Positions 53,033 through 62,175 of a stretch of 64,000 nucleotides of DNA are shown here, piece after piece. Both the position numbers and the translations under genes were made by a program. Below the pieces are notes generated by a model, which worked only from the letters and a program-made list of their open reading frames with translations, had not been told where the DNA came from and ran no database searches. The stretch comes from Clostridium niameyense (GTDB taxonomy: Bacteria > Bacillota > Clostridia > Clostridiales > Clostridiaceae), in contig NZ_LN849007.1 of assembly GCF_001243045.1 (NCBI RefSeq), forward strand, positions 62,001-126,000. The letters run 5' to 3'. Position 1 is the stretch's first letter. The number at the start of each line of letters is the position of its first letter.

Positions 53033-53647
53033 ATGAAAAAGTTAATTTTAATATGTTCAATTATAGCAGTAACACTATCTGTTTTTCTATTTATACATTT
53101 TAATAAAGAGGGAAGTTATGGTGAAAGTATAGATTTTTTAAAAAATTTAGATAGTTATAGATGTAATGTAGAAATACAAATAAAAAATGATAAACAAAAT
53201 ATCAAATTCAAAGGAAAACAATTTTACAATAAAGATTTAGGTTATAGATTTGAAATAAATAAGGATAGAATTTTGTTATATAAGAAAAATAAAATATTTG
53301 TTAAAGATTTGGTAAATGGAGTAAAATATAATACAGATAGAGAATTTGATAAACTTTATAAATTAACTTTTATAGGAGAATATATAAATCTTTTATATAC
53401 TAATGAGGAAATAAAGGTAGATATACGTACAGTAAATGATATTAATTACGAAGTTATATCACTTATTATACCAGGCAACAATAGAAATTATGAGAAAGCA
53501 GATCTGTTTGTAAATAAAAAAGATAATATACCTACAAAACTTGTAATATATGATAAAAAAAATCGTATAAGGGTTACTGTTAATTATAAAAATTTTGTAC
53601 CTAACAGTGATGATGGTAGTAGTATATTTGAACCTAGTAAATTTTAG
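53033..53647 (+). CDS. GerS-related/LolA-like envelope protein
   Basis: An N-terminal membrane/signal segment (residues 3-23, LILICSIIAVTLSVFLFIHF) without lipobox cysteine, then a beta-rich domain (SYRCNVEIQIKNDKQNIKFK, VKYNTDREFDKLYKL, RNYEKADLFVNKKDNIPTKL) resembling GerS/LolA folds found between nnr and mazEF in clostridia. GerS supports germination in C. difficile, but this is only a relative. An alanine racemase gene often present at this place is absent. Confidence 0.72.
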   Translation: MKKLILICSIIAVTLSVFLFIHFNKEGSYGESIDFLKNLDSYRCNVEIQIKNDKQNIKFKGKQFYNKDLGYRFEINKDRILLYKKNKIFVKDLVNGVKYNTDREFDKLYKLTFIGEYINLLYTNEEIKVDIRTVNDINYEVISLIIPGNNRNYEKADLFVNKKDNIPTKLVIYDKKNRIRVTVNYKNFVPNSDDGSSIFEPSKF

Positions 53648-53763
53648 ATATTATACATAAATTATAAGAAGTTTCAATGAATTACATTTATGCTTTTTAA
53701 AATTTCGCATGTATAATTATATATATATATTCTAAGGTGAAATTAGGAGGTATTAATTAATAT

Positions 53764-54081
53764 ATGGCAGCAAAAAAAGTAGTTATAAATATATCTCAAA
53801 CACTATATAACGAATTTGATGAGGCTTTAAAACAAGATTCTAAAAAAAGTAGTGAATTTTTTAGGGAAGCTATAATATTATATATAAAGGAAAGAAAAAA
53901 ATTAAACCAACTAGAACAAATGAAAAAAGGATATATAGATATGGGGGAAATAAATAGGAGTTATTCAGAAGCAGGATTTATGGAAGATGTAGAAGATTTA
54001 ATAGAATATGAGCAGAAGCTTTCGGAGAGTGATTTTCCAGATGACAAATATAGTAAAAAGAGGAGATATATTTTATGCTGA
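53764..54081 (+). CDS. Ribbon-helix-helix antitoxin, NdoAI/MazE type
   Basis: An N-terminal RHH fold ([35 protein letters not shown]) for DNA binding, followed by a flexible acidic tail that would wrap around the toxin. Overlaps the toxin gene by 41 nt. It binds and neutralises the MazF-type nuclease and represses its own operon in relatives. The tail ends in KKRRYILC, longer than in B. subtilis NdoAI. Confidence 0.88.
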   Translation: MAAKKVVINISQTLYNEFDEALKQDSKKSSEFFREAIILYIKERKKLNQLEQMKKGYIDMGEINRSYSEAGFMEDVEDLIEYEQKLSESDFPDDKYSKKRRYILC

Positions 54082-54391
54082 TTTAAGTCCTGTAGTAGGA
54101 TCAGAACAGGGGGGAGTAAGACCAGTTATTATTATTCAAAATGATATTGGTAATAAGTACAGTCCCACAGTAATAGTAGCAGCTATTACTTCACAGATAA
54201 ATAAGGCTAAGTTGCCTACGCACGTTGAAATATCTTCAGAGGAATATGGATTAAATAAAGATTCAGTAGTATTACTTGAACAAATAAGAACATTAGATAA
54301 AAGAAGATTAAAGGAAAAAATAGGACATATGTCTGATGAAGATATGGAAAAGGTTAATAGTGCACTTTTAGTAAGTATAGCTTTGGGATAA
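54041..54391 (+). CDS. ndoA: Endoribonuclease toxin, MazF/NdoA (EndoA)
   Basis: A 116-residue MazF-fold nuclease: [20 protein letters not shown] (RNA-binding loop), [20 protein letters not shown], and [13 protein letters not shown] with the conserved Thr/Arg pair. It cuts mRNA at short sites in relatives. The ATG at 54041 follows GGAGAGTGA; an upstream frame from 54008 lies inside the antitoxin gene. It is chromosomal and core-located in Firmicutes. Confidence 0.94.
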   Translation: MTNIVKRGDIFYADLSPVVGSEQGGVRPVIIIQNDIGNKYSPTVIVAAITSQINKAKLPTHVEISSEEYGLNKDSVVLLEQIRTLDKRRLKEKIGHMSDEDMEKVNSALLVSIALG

Positions 54392-54416
54392 GGGGTTTTC
54401 CTCTTATCCTAAGTTT
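54385..54416 (+). terminator. Terminator of mazEF
   Basis: GGATAAG / CTTATCC 7-bp stem that includes the ndoA stop codon, followed by TAAGTTTTT. Confidence 0.6.
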
Positions 54417-54581
54417 TTATGATGTAAATATTATAGAATTATTGATATTTATGATAAAAAAATGCGATTAACTTTAATAAAATGTATACTATATGCTTTT
54501 AATGTATATATAAAAACATATTTTTATGTTAAAATAATATAGTAAGGATGGGTAATTTAAAAAGTACTTGGAGGTAAAAGT

Positions 54582-55406
54582 ATGGAAAAAAACGTAGTAC
54601 AGCTAAAAGAAATAGCTAAACAAATTAGAAAAGATATAGTCTATATGTTAACTGAATCAGGTTCAGGTCATCCAGGTGGTTCTTTATCTGCAGTAGAGAT
54701 ATTAACTACCTTATATTTTAATGAGATGAACGTAGATCCTAAAAATCCTAGAGATTTAGGAAGAGATAGGTTTGTTTTATCAAAAGGTCATGCAGCACCA
54801 GTATTATATAGTGCTTTAGCTAGAAGAGGATTTTTTAGTGTAGATGAGTTAAAGACATTAAGAAAGTTAGGCTCAATGCTTCAAGGACACCCAAACATGA
54901 ATGATGTTCCAGGAGTAGATATGTCTACAGGATCTTTAGGTCAAGGTATTTCTGCAGCAGTAGGTATGGCTTTAGCAGGAAAGTTAGATAAAAGTAATTA
55001 TAGAGTATATGCTCTTTTAGGAGACGGAGAGCTTGAAGAAGGTCAAGTATGGGAAGCAGCAATGGCAGCAGCTCATTATAAATTAGATAATTTAACAGCA
55101 TTTGTTGATTATAATGGATTACAAATAGATGGTCCATGCACTGAAGTTATGTCAGCGGTTCCAATAGCTGATAAATACTTAGCTTTTGGATGGAATGTTA
55201 TAGAAATAGATGGTCATAACTTTGAAGAAATTTTAGAAGCTATAGATAAGGCTAAATCTGTAAAAGAAAAACCAACTATTATTATATGTAAAACAGTAAA
55301 AGGTAAAGGTGTATCTTTTATGGAGAATCAAGTAGGCTGGCATGGAAAAGCTCCTAGCACAGAAGAATTTGAAAAGGCCGTTGTTGAAATAGGAGGTGAA
55401 AACTAA
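54582..55406 (+). CDS. Transketolase, N-terminal subunit
   Basis: Half of a split transketolase, 274 residues. It binds thiamine diphosphate and magnesium through [15 protein letters not shown] and NGLQIDG, and has [26 protein letters not shown] and [14 protein letters not shown]. It acts in the non-oxidative pentose phosphate pathway together with the C-terminal subunit, whose ATG overlaps its stop by one base. Confidence 0.96.
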   Translation: MEKNVVQLKEIAKQIRKDIVYMLTESGSGHPGGSLSAVEILTTLYFNEMNVDPKNPRDLGRDRFVLSKGHAAPVLYSALARRGFFSVDELKTLRKLGSMLQGHPNMNDVPGVDMSTGSLGQGISAAVGMALAGKLDKSNYRVYALLGDGELEEGQVWEAAMAAAHYKLDNLTAFVDYNGLQIDGPCTEVMSAVPIADKYLAFGWNVIEIDGHNFEEILEAIDKAKSVKEKPTIIICKTVKGKGVSFMENQVGWHGKAPSTEEFEKAVVEIGGEN

Positions 55407-56347
55407 TGAGCAATAAAATAGCAACAAGAGAAGCGTACGGAAAAACATTAGCAAAATTAGCAAGTGAAAACCCTAAAATAGTAGTTTTAGACGCGGATCT
55501 TTCTAAATCTACTAAGACAGCAGAATTTAAGAAGGTTTGCCCAGAAAGATTTATAAATATGGGTATAGCTGAAGCTAATATGATGGGAGTTGCAGCAGGA
55601 TTATCAACTTGTAATAAAATTCCTTTTGCTAGTACTTTTGCTATGTTTGCTACAGGAAGAGCTTTTGAACAAATAAGAAATTCTATTTGTTATCCTAAAT
55701 TAAATGTTAAAGTTTGTGCAACTCATGCAGGAATCACAGTAGGAGAAGATGGTGCATCACACCAATCCGTTGAAGATATTTCTTTAATGAGAAGCATACC
55801 TAATATGACAGTGGTTTGTCCAAGTGATGCTGTAGAAACAGAAGCAGCAATAAGAGCTATAGCAGAATATAATGGACCTTGTTACGTGAGATTAGGAAGA
55901 TCTGGGGTACCAGTTATAAATGATAATAAGGAATATAAATTTGAACTTGGTAAAGGTGTTCAATTAAAAGAAGGAAAGGATGCCACTATAGTAGCCACAG
56001 GAATAATGGTGAATGAAGCTTTACAAGCATCAGAACTTTTAGCTAAAGAGGGAATAAATGTAGCAGTTATAAATATACATACTATTAAGCCTTTTGATAG
56101 AGAAATAATTACAAAAGCTGCTAAAGATACAGGATTAATAATTACAGCAGAAGAACACAATATTATAGGTGGACTAGGTTCAGCTGTATGTGAGACAGTA
56201 AGTGAAACTTCTCCAGTGCCTGTATTAAGAGTAGGAATAAAAGATACATTTGGAGAAAGCGGAAAACCTGATGAATTATTAAAAGCTTATGGATTAACAG
56301 CAGAAAATATTATAGAAGCTGTAAAGAGAGGACTAAAGCTTAAGTAA
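55406..56347 (+). CDS. Transketolase, C-terminal subunit
   Basis: Supplies the pyrimidine-binding and C-terminal domains: VVLDADLSKSTKTAEF, NMGIAEANMMGVAAGLST, FAMFATGRAFEQIRN, GASHQSVEDISLMRSI and TAEEHNIIGGLGSAV. At 313 residues it matches split transketolases of clostridia. It is translated with the N-terminal subunit. Confidence 0.96.
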   Translation: MSNKIATREAYGKTLAKLASENPKIVVLDADLSKSTKTAEFKKVCPERFINMGIAEANMMGVAAGLSTCNKIPFASTFAMFATGRAFEQIRNSICYPKLNVKVCATHAGITVGEDGASHQSVEDISLMRSIPNMTVVCPSDAVETEAAIRAIAEYNGPCYVRLGRSGVPVINDNKEYKFELGKGVQLKEGKDATIVATGIMVNEALQASELLAKEGINVAVINIHTIKPFDREIITKAAKDTGLIITAEEHNIIGGLGSAVCETVSETSPVPVLRVGIKDTFGESGKPDELLKAYGLTAENIIEAVKRGLKLK

Positions 56348-56366
56348 TAATTTAAGTTTAATCTTT

Positions 56367-56400
56367 AAAAGGGTTGGTGCTATCTCACCTTCCCTTTTAT
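56367..56400 (+). terminator. Terminator of the transketolase operon
   Basis: AAAAGGG..GGTG / CACC..CCCTTTT stem with a two-base internal loop, then ATAACTTTT. Confidence 0.65.
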
Positions 56401-56430
56401 AACTTTTAGGGATTAAAGGAAGATGGTATT

Positions 56431-56769
56431 ATGGGGGACTATGTAAAAGATATTTTAAAATCATTAAAACTATCAATTTTATTATTTATAATAGGGTTTG
56501 TTTTAGGAATATTAATAGGGGTTATACTACACCCAAAAACTTTTACTTCTATACTATTATGGGGTTGTCGGATTGTACAGTATATATCAATTTTTGGTAT
56601 GGCTATAGCAGGTATATCTTTTACTAAGCAAGATTTGCTAAAACCACTTAACTATGAAAATCAATGGAAAAATTATTTTAATAAATTAAATTTATCTTTT
56701 GTAATATTGTTTATGAGTGTGTTCTCTTTAATATTATCTTATTTAGTTGAAACTATAATTTTATATTAA
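56431..56769 (+). CDS. Small membrane protein, unknown
   Basis: 112 residues with three hydrophobic segments: LSILLFIIGFVLGILIGVIL, WGCRIVQYISIFGMAIAGI, and LSFVILFMSVFSLILSYLVE. A charged loop between the second and third is probably cytosolic. It is 17 nt from the YitT-type gene and may belong with it. No family recognised. Confidence 0.65.
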   Translation: MGDYVKDILKSLKLSILLFIIGFVLGILIGVILHPKTFTSILLWGCRIVQYISIFGMAIAGISFTKQDLLKPLNYENQWKNYFNKLNLSFVILFMSVFSLILSYLVETIILY

Positions 56770-56786
56770 TTTGGAGGTGCATTCTA

Positions 56787-57641
56787 TTGAAGAAATTTAA
56801 GGAGTATTTTTTTATAACATTAGGAGTGATTTTGGTAGCTATAGCTATACAATTTTTCTTTGCACCTAATGATATAGCAGCAGGTGGAACTACAGGTATA
56901 GCTATAATTATTAATGCTCTTTTCCCAGCAATACCTAAAGGATTTATTATGATCATAATGGAGATATTCTTATATATAATAGCATTTATTTTTATAGGAA
57001 ATAAATTTGGAGCAAAAACTATATATTCAGGTTTTACCCTTGCAGGTATCATATGGGTTTTGGAGAAAATCAATCCTAATCCAATACCAATAACTAATGA
57101 TTTATTACTAACATCTATATTTGGAACTTTAATATCCGCAGTAGGAATGGGAATTGTATTTAATCAAAATGCTTCTACAGGTGGAACTGATATAATAGCT
57201 AAAATAATTAATAAATTTTTCCACATAGATATTGGAAAAGCATTATTAACAGTAGATCTTTTAGTTACTATTTCAGCAGCAGCTTATTTTGGAATAGAAA
57301 GAGGTATGTATTCTCTTTTATGTGTAATAATCAATGGATTTGTAATAGATTCAGTTATAGAAGGATTAAATATGTCCAAGCAAATTATTATAATAAGTAA
57401 GAAACATGAAGAAATAAGCAAATTTATAATAAGTGAACTAAACAGAGGATGTACAGTTTTCCATGGAGTAGGGGTTTATACAAAGGATCCTAGTTATATA
57501 TTATATACGGTAATAAATAGAAAAGAATTTATAAAACTAAAAACATATATAAAGGAAATAGATAATAAAGCTTTCATTTCAGTAAATGATGCTCATGAAG
57601 TATTAGGAGAAGGATTTAAGGATATTATAGAAGAAGCTTAA
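56787..57641 (+). CDS. YitT-family membrane protein (DUF161/DUF2179)
   Basis: A 284-residue protein with an N-terminal membrane part of five to six helices (FFITLGVILVAIAIQFFFAP, AAGGTTGIAIIINALF, GMGIVFNQNASTGGTDIIA) and a C-terminal DUF2179 domain of about 80 residues (KHEEISKFIISELNRGCTVF, YTVINRKEFIKLKTYI). Role unknown, possibly transport. TTG start with GGAGGTG upstream. Confidence 0.9.
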   Translation: MKKFKEYFFITLGVILVAIAIQFFFAPNDIAAGGTTGIAIIINALFPAIPKGFIMIIMEIFLYIIAFIFIGNKFGAKTIYSGFTLAGIIWVLEKINPNPIPITNDLLLTSIFGTLISAVGMGIVFNQNASTGGTDIIAKIINKFFHIDIGKALLTVDLLVTISAAAYFGIERGMYSLLCVIINGFVIDSVIEGLNMSKQIIIISKKHEEISKFIISELNRGCTVFHGVGVYTKDPSYILYTVINRKEFIKLKTYIKEIDNKAFISVNDAHEVLGEGFKDIIEEA

Positions 57642-57663
57642 ATCTTAAATTAAACAATAAAGG

Positions 57664-57735
57664 AAACTCTCTATATATGAAACTGACAAAATAAGGTAAA
57701 TTATTTTGTAATGGTTTTATAATAGGGAGTTTTTT
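57664..57735 (+). terminator. Complex terminator after yitT-like gene
   Basis: Outer stem AAACTCTCTAT / ATAGGGAGTTT (57664-57674 with 57722-57732) with an inner hairpin CAAAATAA / TTATTTTG (57687-57708), then eight T. Confidence 0.7.
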
Positions 57736-57849
57736 TTACATTTTACAATAATTTAATTTTTAAATTTTACTTTTATTATGATATAATGTTGATAGTTAAT
57801 TTTATATAACTATAGGTAAATAAAAAGCTCGAAATAAGGAGAGATATAG

Positions 57850-58536
57850 ATGATTGAATTTAAGAATGTAAATAAAGTATATAACGGAAATAAATATGCA
57901 CTATCAGATATAAATATAAATATAGACAAGGGAGAATTCGTATTTTTAGTTGGACCTAGTGGAGCAGGTAAATCTACTTTTATAAAACTTTTATTAAAGG
58001 AAGTAGACCCAACTTCTGGGAAAATTATAGTAGATGACACAGAAATTACTTCCTTAAAGAGAAAAGAAGTGCCTTACTATAGAAGAAAGATAGGAGTAGT
58101 TTTCCAAGATTATAGGCTTATACCTTCATTAAATGTATATGAAAATGTAGCTTTTGCAATGAGAACTATAGAAGCTAGCCCTAGAGAAATAAAAAAGAAG
58201 GTTCCAATTGTTTTATCTCTAGTTGGTTTATCAAATAAATATAAAGCTTTTCCACATGAGTTATCAGGAGGAGAACAACAAAGAATATCTTTAGCAAGAG
58301 CTATAGTAAACAACCCTTCCATATTAATTGCGGACGAGCCTACAGGAAATCTTGATCCAGAGACATCTCTTGGAATAATGGATATTTTAAATGATATAAA
58401 CCATGCAGGTACAACAATAGTTATGGCTACTCATGCAAAGGATATTGTAAATAAAATGAGAAAAAGGGTTATTGCCATAGAAAAAGGTGTCATAGTAAGT
58501 GACAAAGAAAGAGGTGTTTATATATATGAAGATTAG
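57850..58536 (+). CDS. ftsE: Cell division ATP-binding protein FtsE
   Basis: ABC ATPase of 228 residues with Walker A GPSGAGKST near residue 37, signature LSGGEQQRISLARAI and Walker B ILIADEPTGNLDPE. With FtsX it controls extracellular peptidoglycan hydrolases, at division in E. coli and during elongation in B. subtilis. It overlaps ftsX by 11 nt. AAGGAGAG precedes the ATG. Confidence 0.96.
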   Translation: MIEFKNVNKVYNGNKYALSDININIDKGEFVFLVGPSGAGKSTFIKLLLKEVDPTSGKIIVDDTEITSLKRKEVPYYRRKIGVVFQDYRLIPSLNVYENVAFAMRTIEASPREIKKKVPIVLSLVGLSNKYKAFPHELSGGEQQRISLARAIVNNPSILIADEPTGNLDPETSLGIMDILNDINHAGTTIVMATHAKDIVNKMRKRVIAIEKGVIVSDKERGVYIYED

Positions 58537-59416
58537 TACTGTTAAATATTTTGTTGTTGATTCTTTAAAAGGACTTAAAAGACATAAAACACTAAGCACC
58601 GCATCAGCAGCTACAGTAGCAGCAACTTTATTTATTTTTGGTATATTTATTTTATCTATGATGAATGTAAAAGAGCTTATTAAAGATGTAGAATCTAAAG
58701 TTGAAGTTAGAATTGTGTTGAAAAATGATATAACTCGTGATCAAGATAAAGAATTAAAAGAAAAAATAAGTTCTATAAGTGGTGTAGAAAAAATTACATA
58801 TGAAACTAAAAACGATGCACTACAAAAGTTTAAAGGTCAATTGGGAGAAGAAAATAAATCTTTAGTTCAAGGATTAGATAAGGAAAATCCATTACCAAAT
58901 TCTTATATTGTTAAAGTAGGAAGGCCAGAGATAGTTTCCACTGTAGTAAAGAATATTAAGGGTATGAAGGGTATAGATGAAATAAAAGACGGTAGAGAAA
59001 TTGTAGATAAGATAACTAGAATAACTACAACAATGAAATGGATAGGAGTAGCGCTATTCTTAGTTTTAATAGGAGTTTCTTTATTCCTTATAGGCAATAC
59101 TATAAAGATAACTGTTTATTCAAGAAGAAGAGAAATAGGAATAATGAAATATATAGGAGCAACAGATTGGTTTATTAGATGGCCATTTATATTTGAGGGT
59201 GTGATTATAGGTATATTAGGCTCAATAATTTCTATAGCAGTACTTTATTACTTATATAAATTAGCTTATAATAAAGCAACAGCAGGACTATTCTTTATGA
59301 AATTATTAGCTCCAAATTTTGTTTTGACAAATATATTATGGATATTTATATTAGGCGGAATAGTAATAGGAGCAATAGGAAGTATATTATCTATAAGAAA
59401 GTTTTTGCAAGTATAA
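58526..59416 (+). CDS. ftsX: Cell division membrane protein FtsX
   Basis: A 296-residue protein with four hydrophobic helices: one near residues 20-45, then an extracellular loop of about 130 residues, then three at the C-terminal half (WIGVALFLVLIGVSLFLIGN, GVIIGILGSIISIAVLYYLY, LWIFILGGIVIGAIGSILSI). The ATG at 58526 has AGAGGTG; an upstream frame from 58499 is rejected. FtsX binds FtsE and a wall hydrolase partner. Confidence 0.95.
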   Translation: MKISTVKYFVVDSLKGLKRHKTLSTASAATVAATLFIFGIFILSMMNVKELIKDVESKVEVRIVLKNDITRDQDKELKEKISSISGVEKITYETKNDALQKFKGQLGEENKSLVQGLDKENPLPNSYIVKVGRPEIVSTVVKNIKGMKGIDEIKDGREIVDKITRITTTMKWIGVALFLVLIGVSLFLIGNTIKITVYSRRREIGIMKYIGATDWFIRWPFIFEGVIIGILGSIISIAVLYYLYKLAYNKATAGLFFMKLLAPNFVLTNILWIFILGGIVIGAIGSILSIRKFLQV

Positions 59417-59448
59417 TTATTGTACATTAGTAAAAATTAAGAATAAAA

Positions 59449-59505
59449 GCATGCACAGTTTAAGAAAAACTTGTATAATATTTTCTTATAAACTGTGCAT
59501 GTTAA
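59449..59505 (+). terminator. Terminator of ftsEX
   Basis: CATGCACAGTTT / AAACTGTGCATG with further AAGAAAA/TTTTCTT pairing, then TTAATTTT. Confidence 0.75.
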
Positions 59506-59594
59506 TTTTATAAGGAAATTTTGTTTTATATTACTTCTTAATGTATTATATTTATAATAGTATTTACATTAACATATTTAAAGAGGTGGATAAT

Positions 59595-60800
59595 TTGAAA
59601 GAAAAGAAAAAGTGGATATGGTGGACTGTAGTTGTTCTAATAGTAACTAACATTTGTACATTTTTATTAAGTAATTTTATACCGTTATACTTACCTAAAG
59701 GTAAGGTTATAATTGGTGCAAAACAGTATGAAGATATAGTAAAGTATCAAAGGGTATTCTTAATTAGGAATCAGATATATAAATACTACGATGGAAAAAT
59801 AAATGAAAATGATATGGTAGAGGGTGCAGTAAAAGGGATGACGGCAGCACTTAAAGATCCATATACTGTATTTATGAGTGCAAAGGAATACAAAGAGTTT
59901 AATGATCAAACTGAAGGGAATTATAGTGGTGTAGGAATTCAGCTACAAGCTAAGGAAGATAAAATAATGGTAGTTTCAGTATTTGACGGATCTCCTGCAA
60001 AAGAAGCAGGAATTTTACCTAAGGATGAAATACAAAAGGTTAATGGTACTAGTGTATCTGGTAAAGAGATAGATAAAGCTATAACATTAATGAAGGGTAA
60101 AGAAGCAACAGATGTAAATCTTCAATTGTTTAGAAAAGATAAAGGTCAATATACTGTAAAATTAAAAAGAAAGAAAATAAATATACCTACTGTTAAAGAG
60201 GAAATGATAGGCAATAATATAGGTTATATTCAGGTTTCTATGTTTGATGAAAAAACTTCAGATAATTTTAAAGCTGCGTTGGATACTTTAAAATCTAAAG
60301 GTATGAAATCATTAATTATAGATTTAAGAGGAAATCCAGGGGGAGTACTAAATGAATGTATAAAAATGGCTTCAAATTTTATACCTAAGGGCAAAGTTGT
60401 AGTTTCCACAGTAGATAAATACGGGAATAAAAAAGAGTATAAATCAAAAGGTGGAAATTATGGAGAAATACCATTAACTGTACTTGTAGATGGCGGAAGC
60501 GCTAGTGCTTCAGAAGTATTTTTAGGAGCTATAAAAGATTATAACTTAGCAACAGCTGTAGGTGAGAAAACTTTTGGAAAAGGAGTAGTTCAAACTTTAC
60601 TAGAAACAGGAGATGGAACAGCGCTTAAAGTAACAATTTCTAAATATTATACACCAAAAGGAGTAAACATACATCATATAGGTATTAAACCAGATGTAGA
60701 CATAAAGTATCCAGATGAATTAAGAAAAAAACCGTATGATAGAAAGTTAGATCCTCAATTTAAAAAAGCTTTAGAAATGGCCGAAGATAAAATCAAATAG
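59595..60800 (+). CDS. S41-family C-terminal processing protease (CtpA/CtpB-like)
   Basis: One N-terminal membrane anchor (residues about 7-28), then a PDZ domain (about 95-170, IMVVSVFDGSPAKEAGILPK) and the serine protease core with LRGNPGGVLNE, the nucleophile region DGGSASASEVFLGA, and the lysine in GEKTFGKGVVQ. It lies outside the membrane. Position after ftsEX matches B. subtilis CtpB, which processes a sporulation regulator. The frame extends to ATG 59541, but only the TTG at 59595 has a ribosome site (AAGAGGTGG). Confidence 0.92.
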   Translation: MKEKKKWIWWTVVVLIVTNICTFLLSNFIPLYLPKGKVIIGAKQYEDIVKYQRVFLIRNQIYKYYDGKINENDMVEGAVKGMTAALKDPYTVFMSAKEYKEFNDQTEGNYSGVGIQLQAKEDKIMVVSVFDGSPAKEAGILPKDEIQKVNGTSVSGKEIDKAITLMKGKEATDVNLQLFRKDKGQYTVKLKRKKINIPTVKEEMIGNNIGYIQVSMFDEKTSDNFKAALDTLKSKGMKSLIIDLRGNPGGVLNECIKMASNFIPKGKVVVSTVDKYGNKKEYKSKGGNYGEIPLTVLVDGGSASASEVFLGAIKDYNLATAVGEKTFGKGVVQTLLETGDGTALKVTISKYYTPKGVNIHHIGIKPDVDIKYPDELRKKPYDRKLDPQFKKALEMAEDKIK

Positions 60801-60821
60801 TATTTTTGTTTTATATTTTAG

Positions 60822-60850
60822 GGTTTAGTCAGATTTTTTCTGACTAAACC
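60822..60850 (+). other. Intercistronic RNA hairpin
   Basis: GGTTTAGTCAGA / TCTGACTAAACC perfect 12-bp stem around TTTTT between the protease gene and the PDZ membrane protein gene. It has no trailing T tract, so it is a processing or stability element or a weak terminator. Confidence 0.55.
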
Positions 60851-60878
60851 ATGATTATGGAGAGGGGAAATCATTTTA

Positions 60879-62174
60879 ATGAACATATTACTGCATACTT
60901 TAAGAACAGTAGCTTATGCTTTAGTTGAACCATATTTTGCAATAATATTGTTTTTAGTAGCGTTATTTTTATATAGAAAAAATAGAAGAACTTGTATTAT
61001 GCAAAAAATGATAATTGGTCAAAAAGTTAATACCCCTTTAGAATTAACCATATCTCAAATAGTTATGGGGATTTTTGGGGGAGTTTTAGCTAGCTTAATA
61101 ATGTCATATCTGGGCATATTTTTTAGTGAAGATTCTTCTATAGATTTAATTTTTATAGTATCTTTAATTTTTATGTTTTTTAATCCTAGATTTATATGTT
61201 TTTCTTATTCAGGGGCAGCATTAGGAATTACTAGTTTAATTATGTCTCTTTTGTCAAAAACATTGAATCTACCTGTATTAGATGTTTTAAAGATAGATAT
61301 ACCATCATTAATGGCTATGATATCTATACTTCATTTTGTGGAGGGAATACTAGTTATGATTGATGGTAATAGAGGATATATTCCTGTATTTACTAAAAGG
61401 GAAAATAAGATAATAGGTGGGTTTGCATTTCAAAGGTATTGGATATTACCTATAGCTTTATTTATTATGATGAACCCTGAAACAGCATCTAATTTCTTAG
61501 TATTAAAACAAACTATGCCTCGTTGGTGGCCTATACTTGGGACTTCTTTTTCTAAATCAATTTTAGCTACTGCAATTATAACTCTTCTGCCTTTTTACGG
61601 AGTTGTAGGATATAATGGTGTTACATTTACTAAAGCTAGAAGGCAAAAGGTTATTAATTCTGGTCTTCTTATAGTATTTTATAGTTTACTTTTATTTATA
61701 TTTTCTCAATTGGCCTTTAGAAATATTTTCTTTAAGGTATTTGTTTTAATATTTGCTCCAATAGGACATGAAGGGGTTATAATTATACAAAAATACTTGG
61801 AGGCTAAAGGAAAACCCAAGTACGTAAGTACGGAGGAAGGGATTATGGTTTTAGATGTAGCTAAGGATTCAGTAGCAAATAGAATGGGAATAAAAAGTGG
61901 AGATTTATTATTAGAAGTAAATGATAAATCTATAAATAATGAAGAGGACATAGTCAAGTCTATAGAAGAAATGTATGGTCATATAACTTTTAAGATAAAA
62001 AGTGGAATGGGAATATTAAAGACAGTAACTCATGGAAGGATAAACTCTTATGACAAACTAGGTATTGTATTTGTACCTAGGGCAGTTCCAGAACAATCTA
62101 CAGTTATAGGAGTAAACGATAAAAAATTTAAGGAGATATTAGATAAAATTAAAAATAAAGATAAGGATGAATAA
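60879..62174 (+). CDS. Polytopic membrane protein with C-terminal PDZ domain (MinJ-like by synteny)
   Basis: 431 residues: about seven to eight hydrophobic helices in residues 1-300, then a cytosolic PDZ domain (about 315-400, [20 protein letters not shown] and [20 protein letters not shown]). Gene order ftsE-ftsX-ctp-this gene matches B. subtilis ftsE-ftsX-ctpB-minJ, where MinJ bridges DivIVA and the Min system. Sequence resemblance cannot be judged here, so MinJ is a positional call. GAGAGGGG before the ATG. Confidence 0.78.
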   Translation: MNILLHTLRTVAYALVEPYFAIILFLVALFLYRKNRRTCIMQKMIIGQKVNTPLELTISQIVMGIFGGVLASLIMSYLGIFFSEDSSIDLIFIVSLIFMFFNPRFICFSYSGAALGITSLIMSLLSKTLNLPVLDVLKIDIPSLMAMISILHFVEGILVMIDGNRGYIPVFTKRENKIIGGFAFQRYWILPIALFIMMNPETASNFLVLKQTMPRWWPILGTSFSKSILATAIITLLPFYGVVGYNGVTFTKARRQKVINSGLLIVFYSLLLFIFSQLAFRNIFFKVFVLIFAPIGHEGVIIIQKYLEAKGKPKYVSTEEGIMVLDVAKDSVANRMGIKSGDLLLEVNDKSINNEEDIVKSIEEMYGHITFKIKSGMGILKTVTHGRINSYDKLGIVFVPRAVPEQSTVIGVNDKKFKEILDKIKNKDKDE

Positions 62175-62175
62175 T

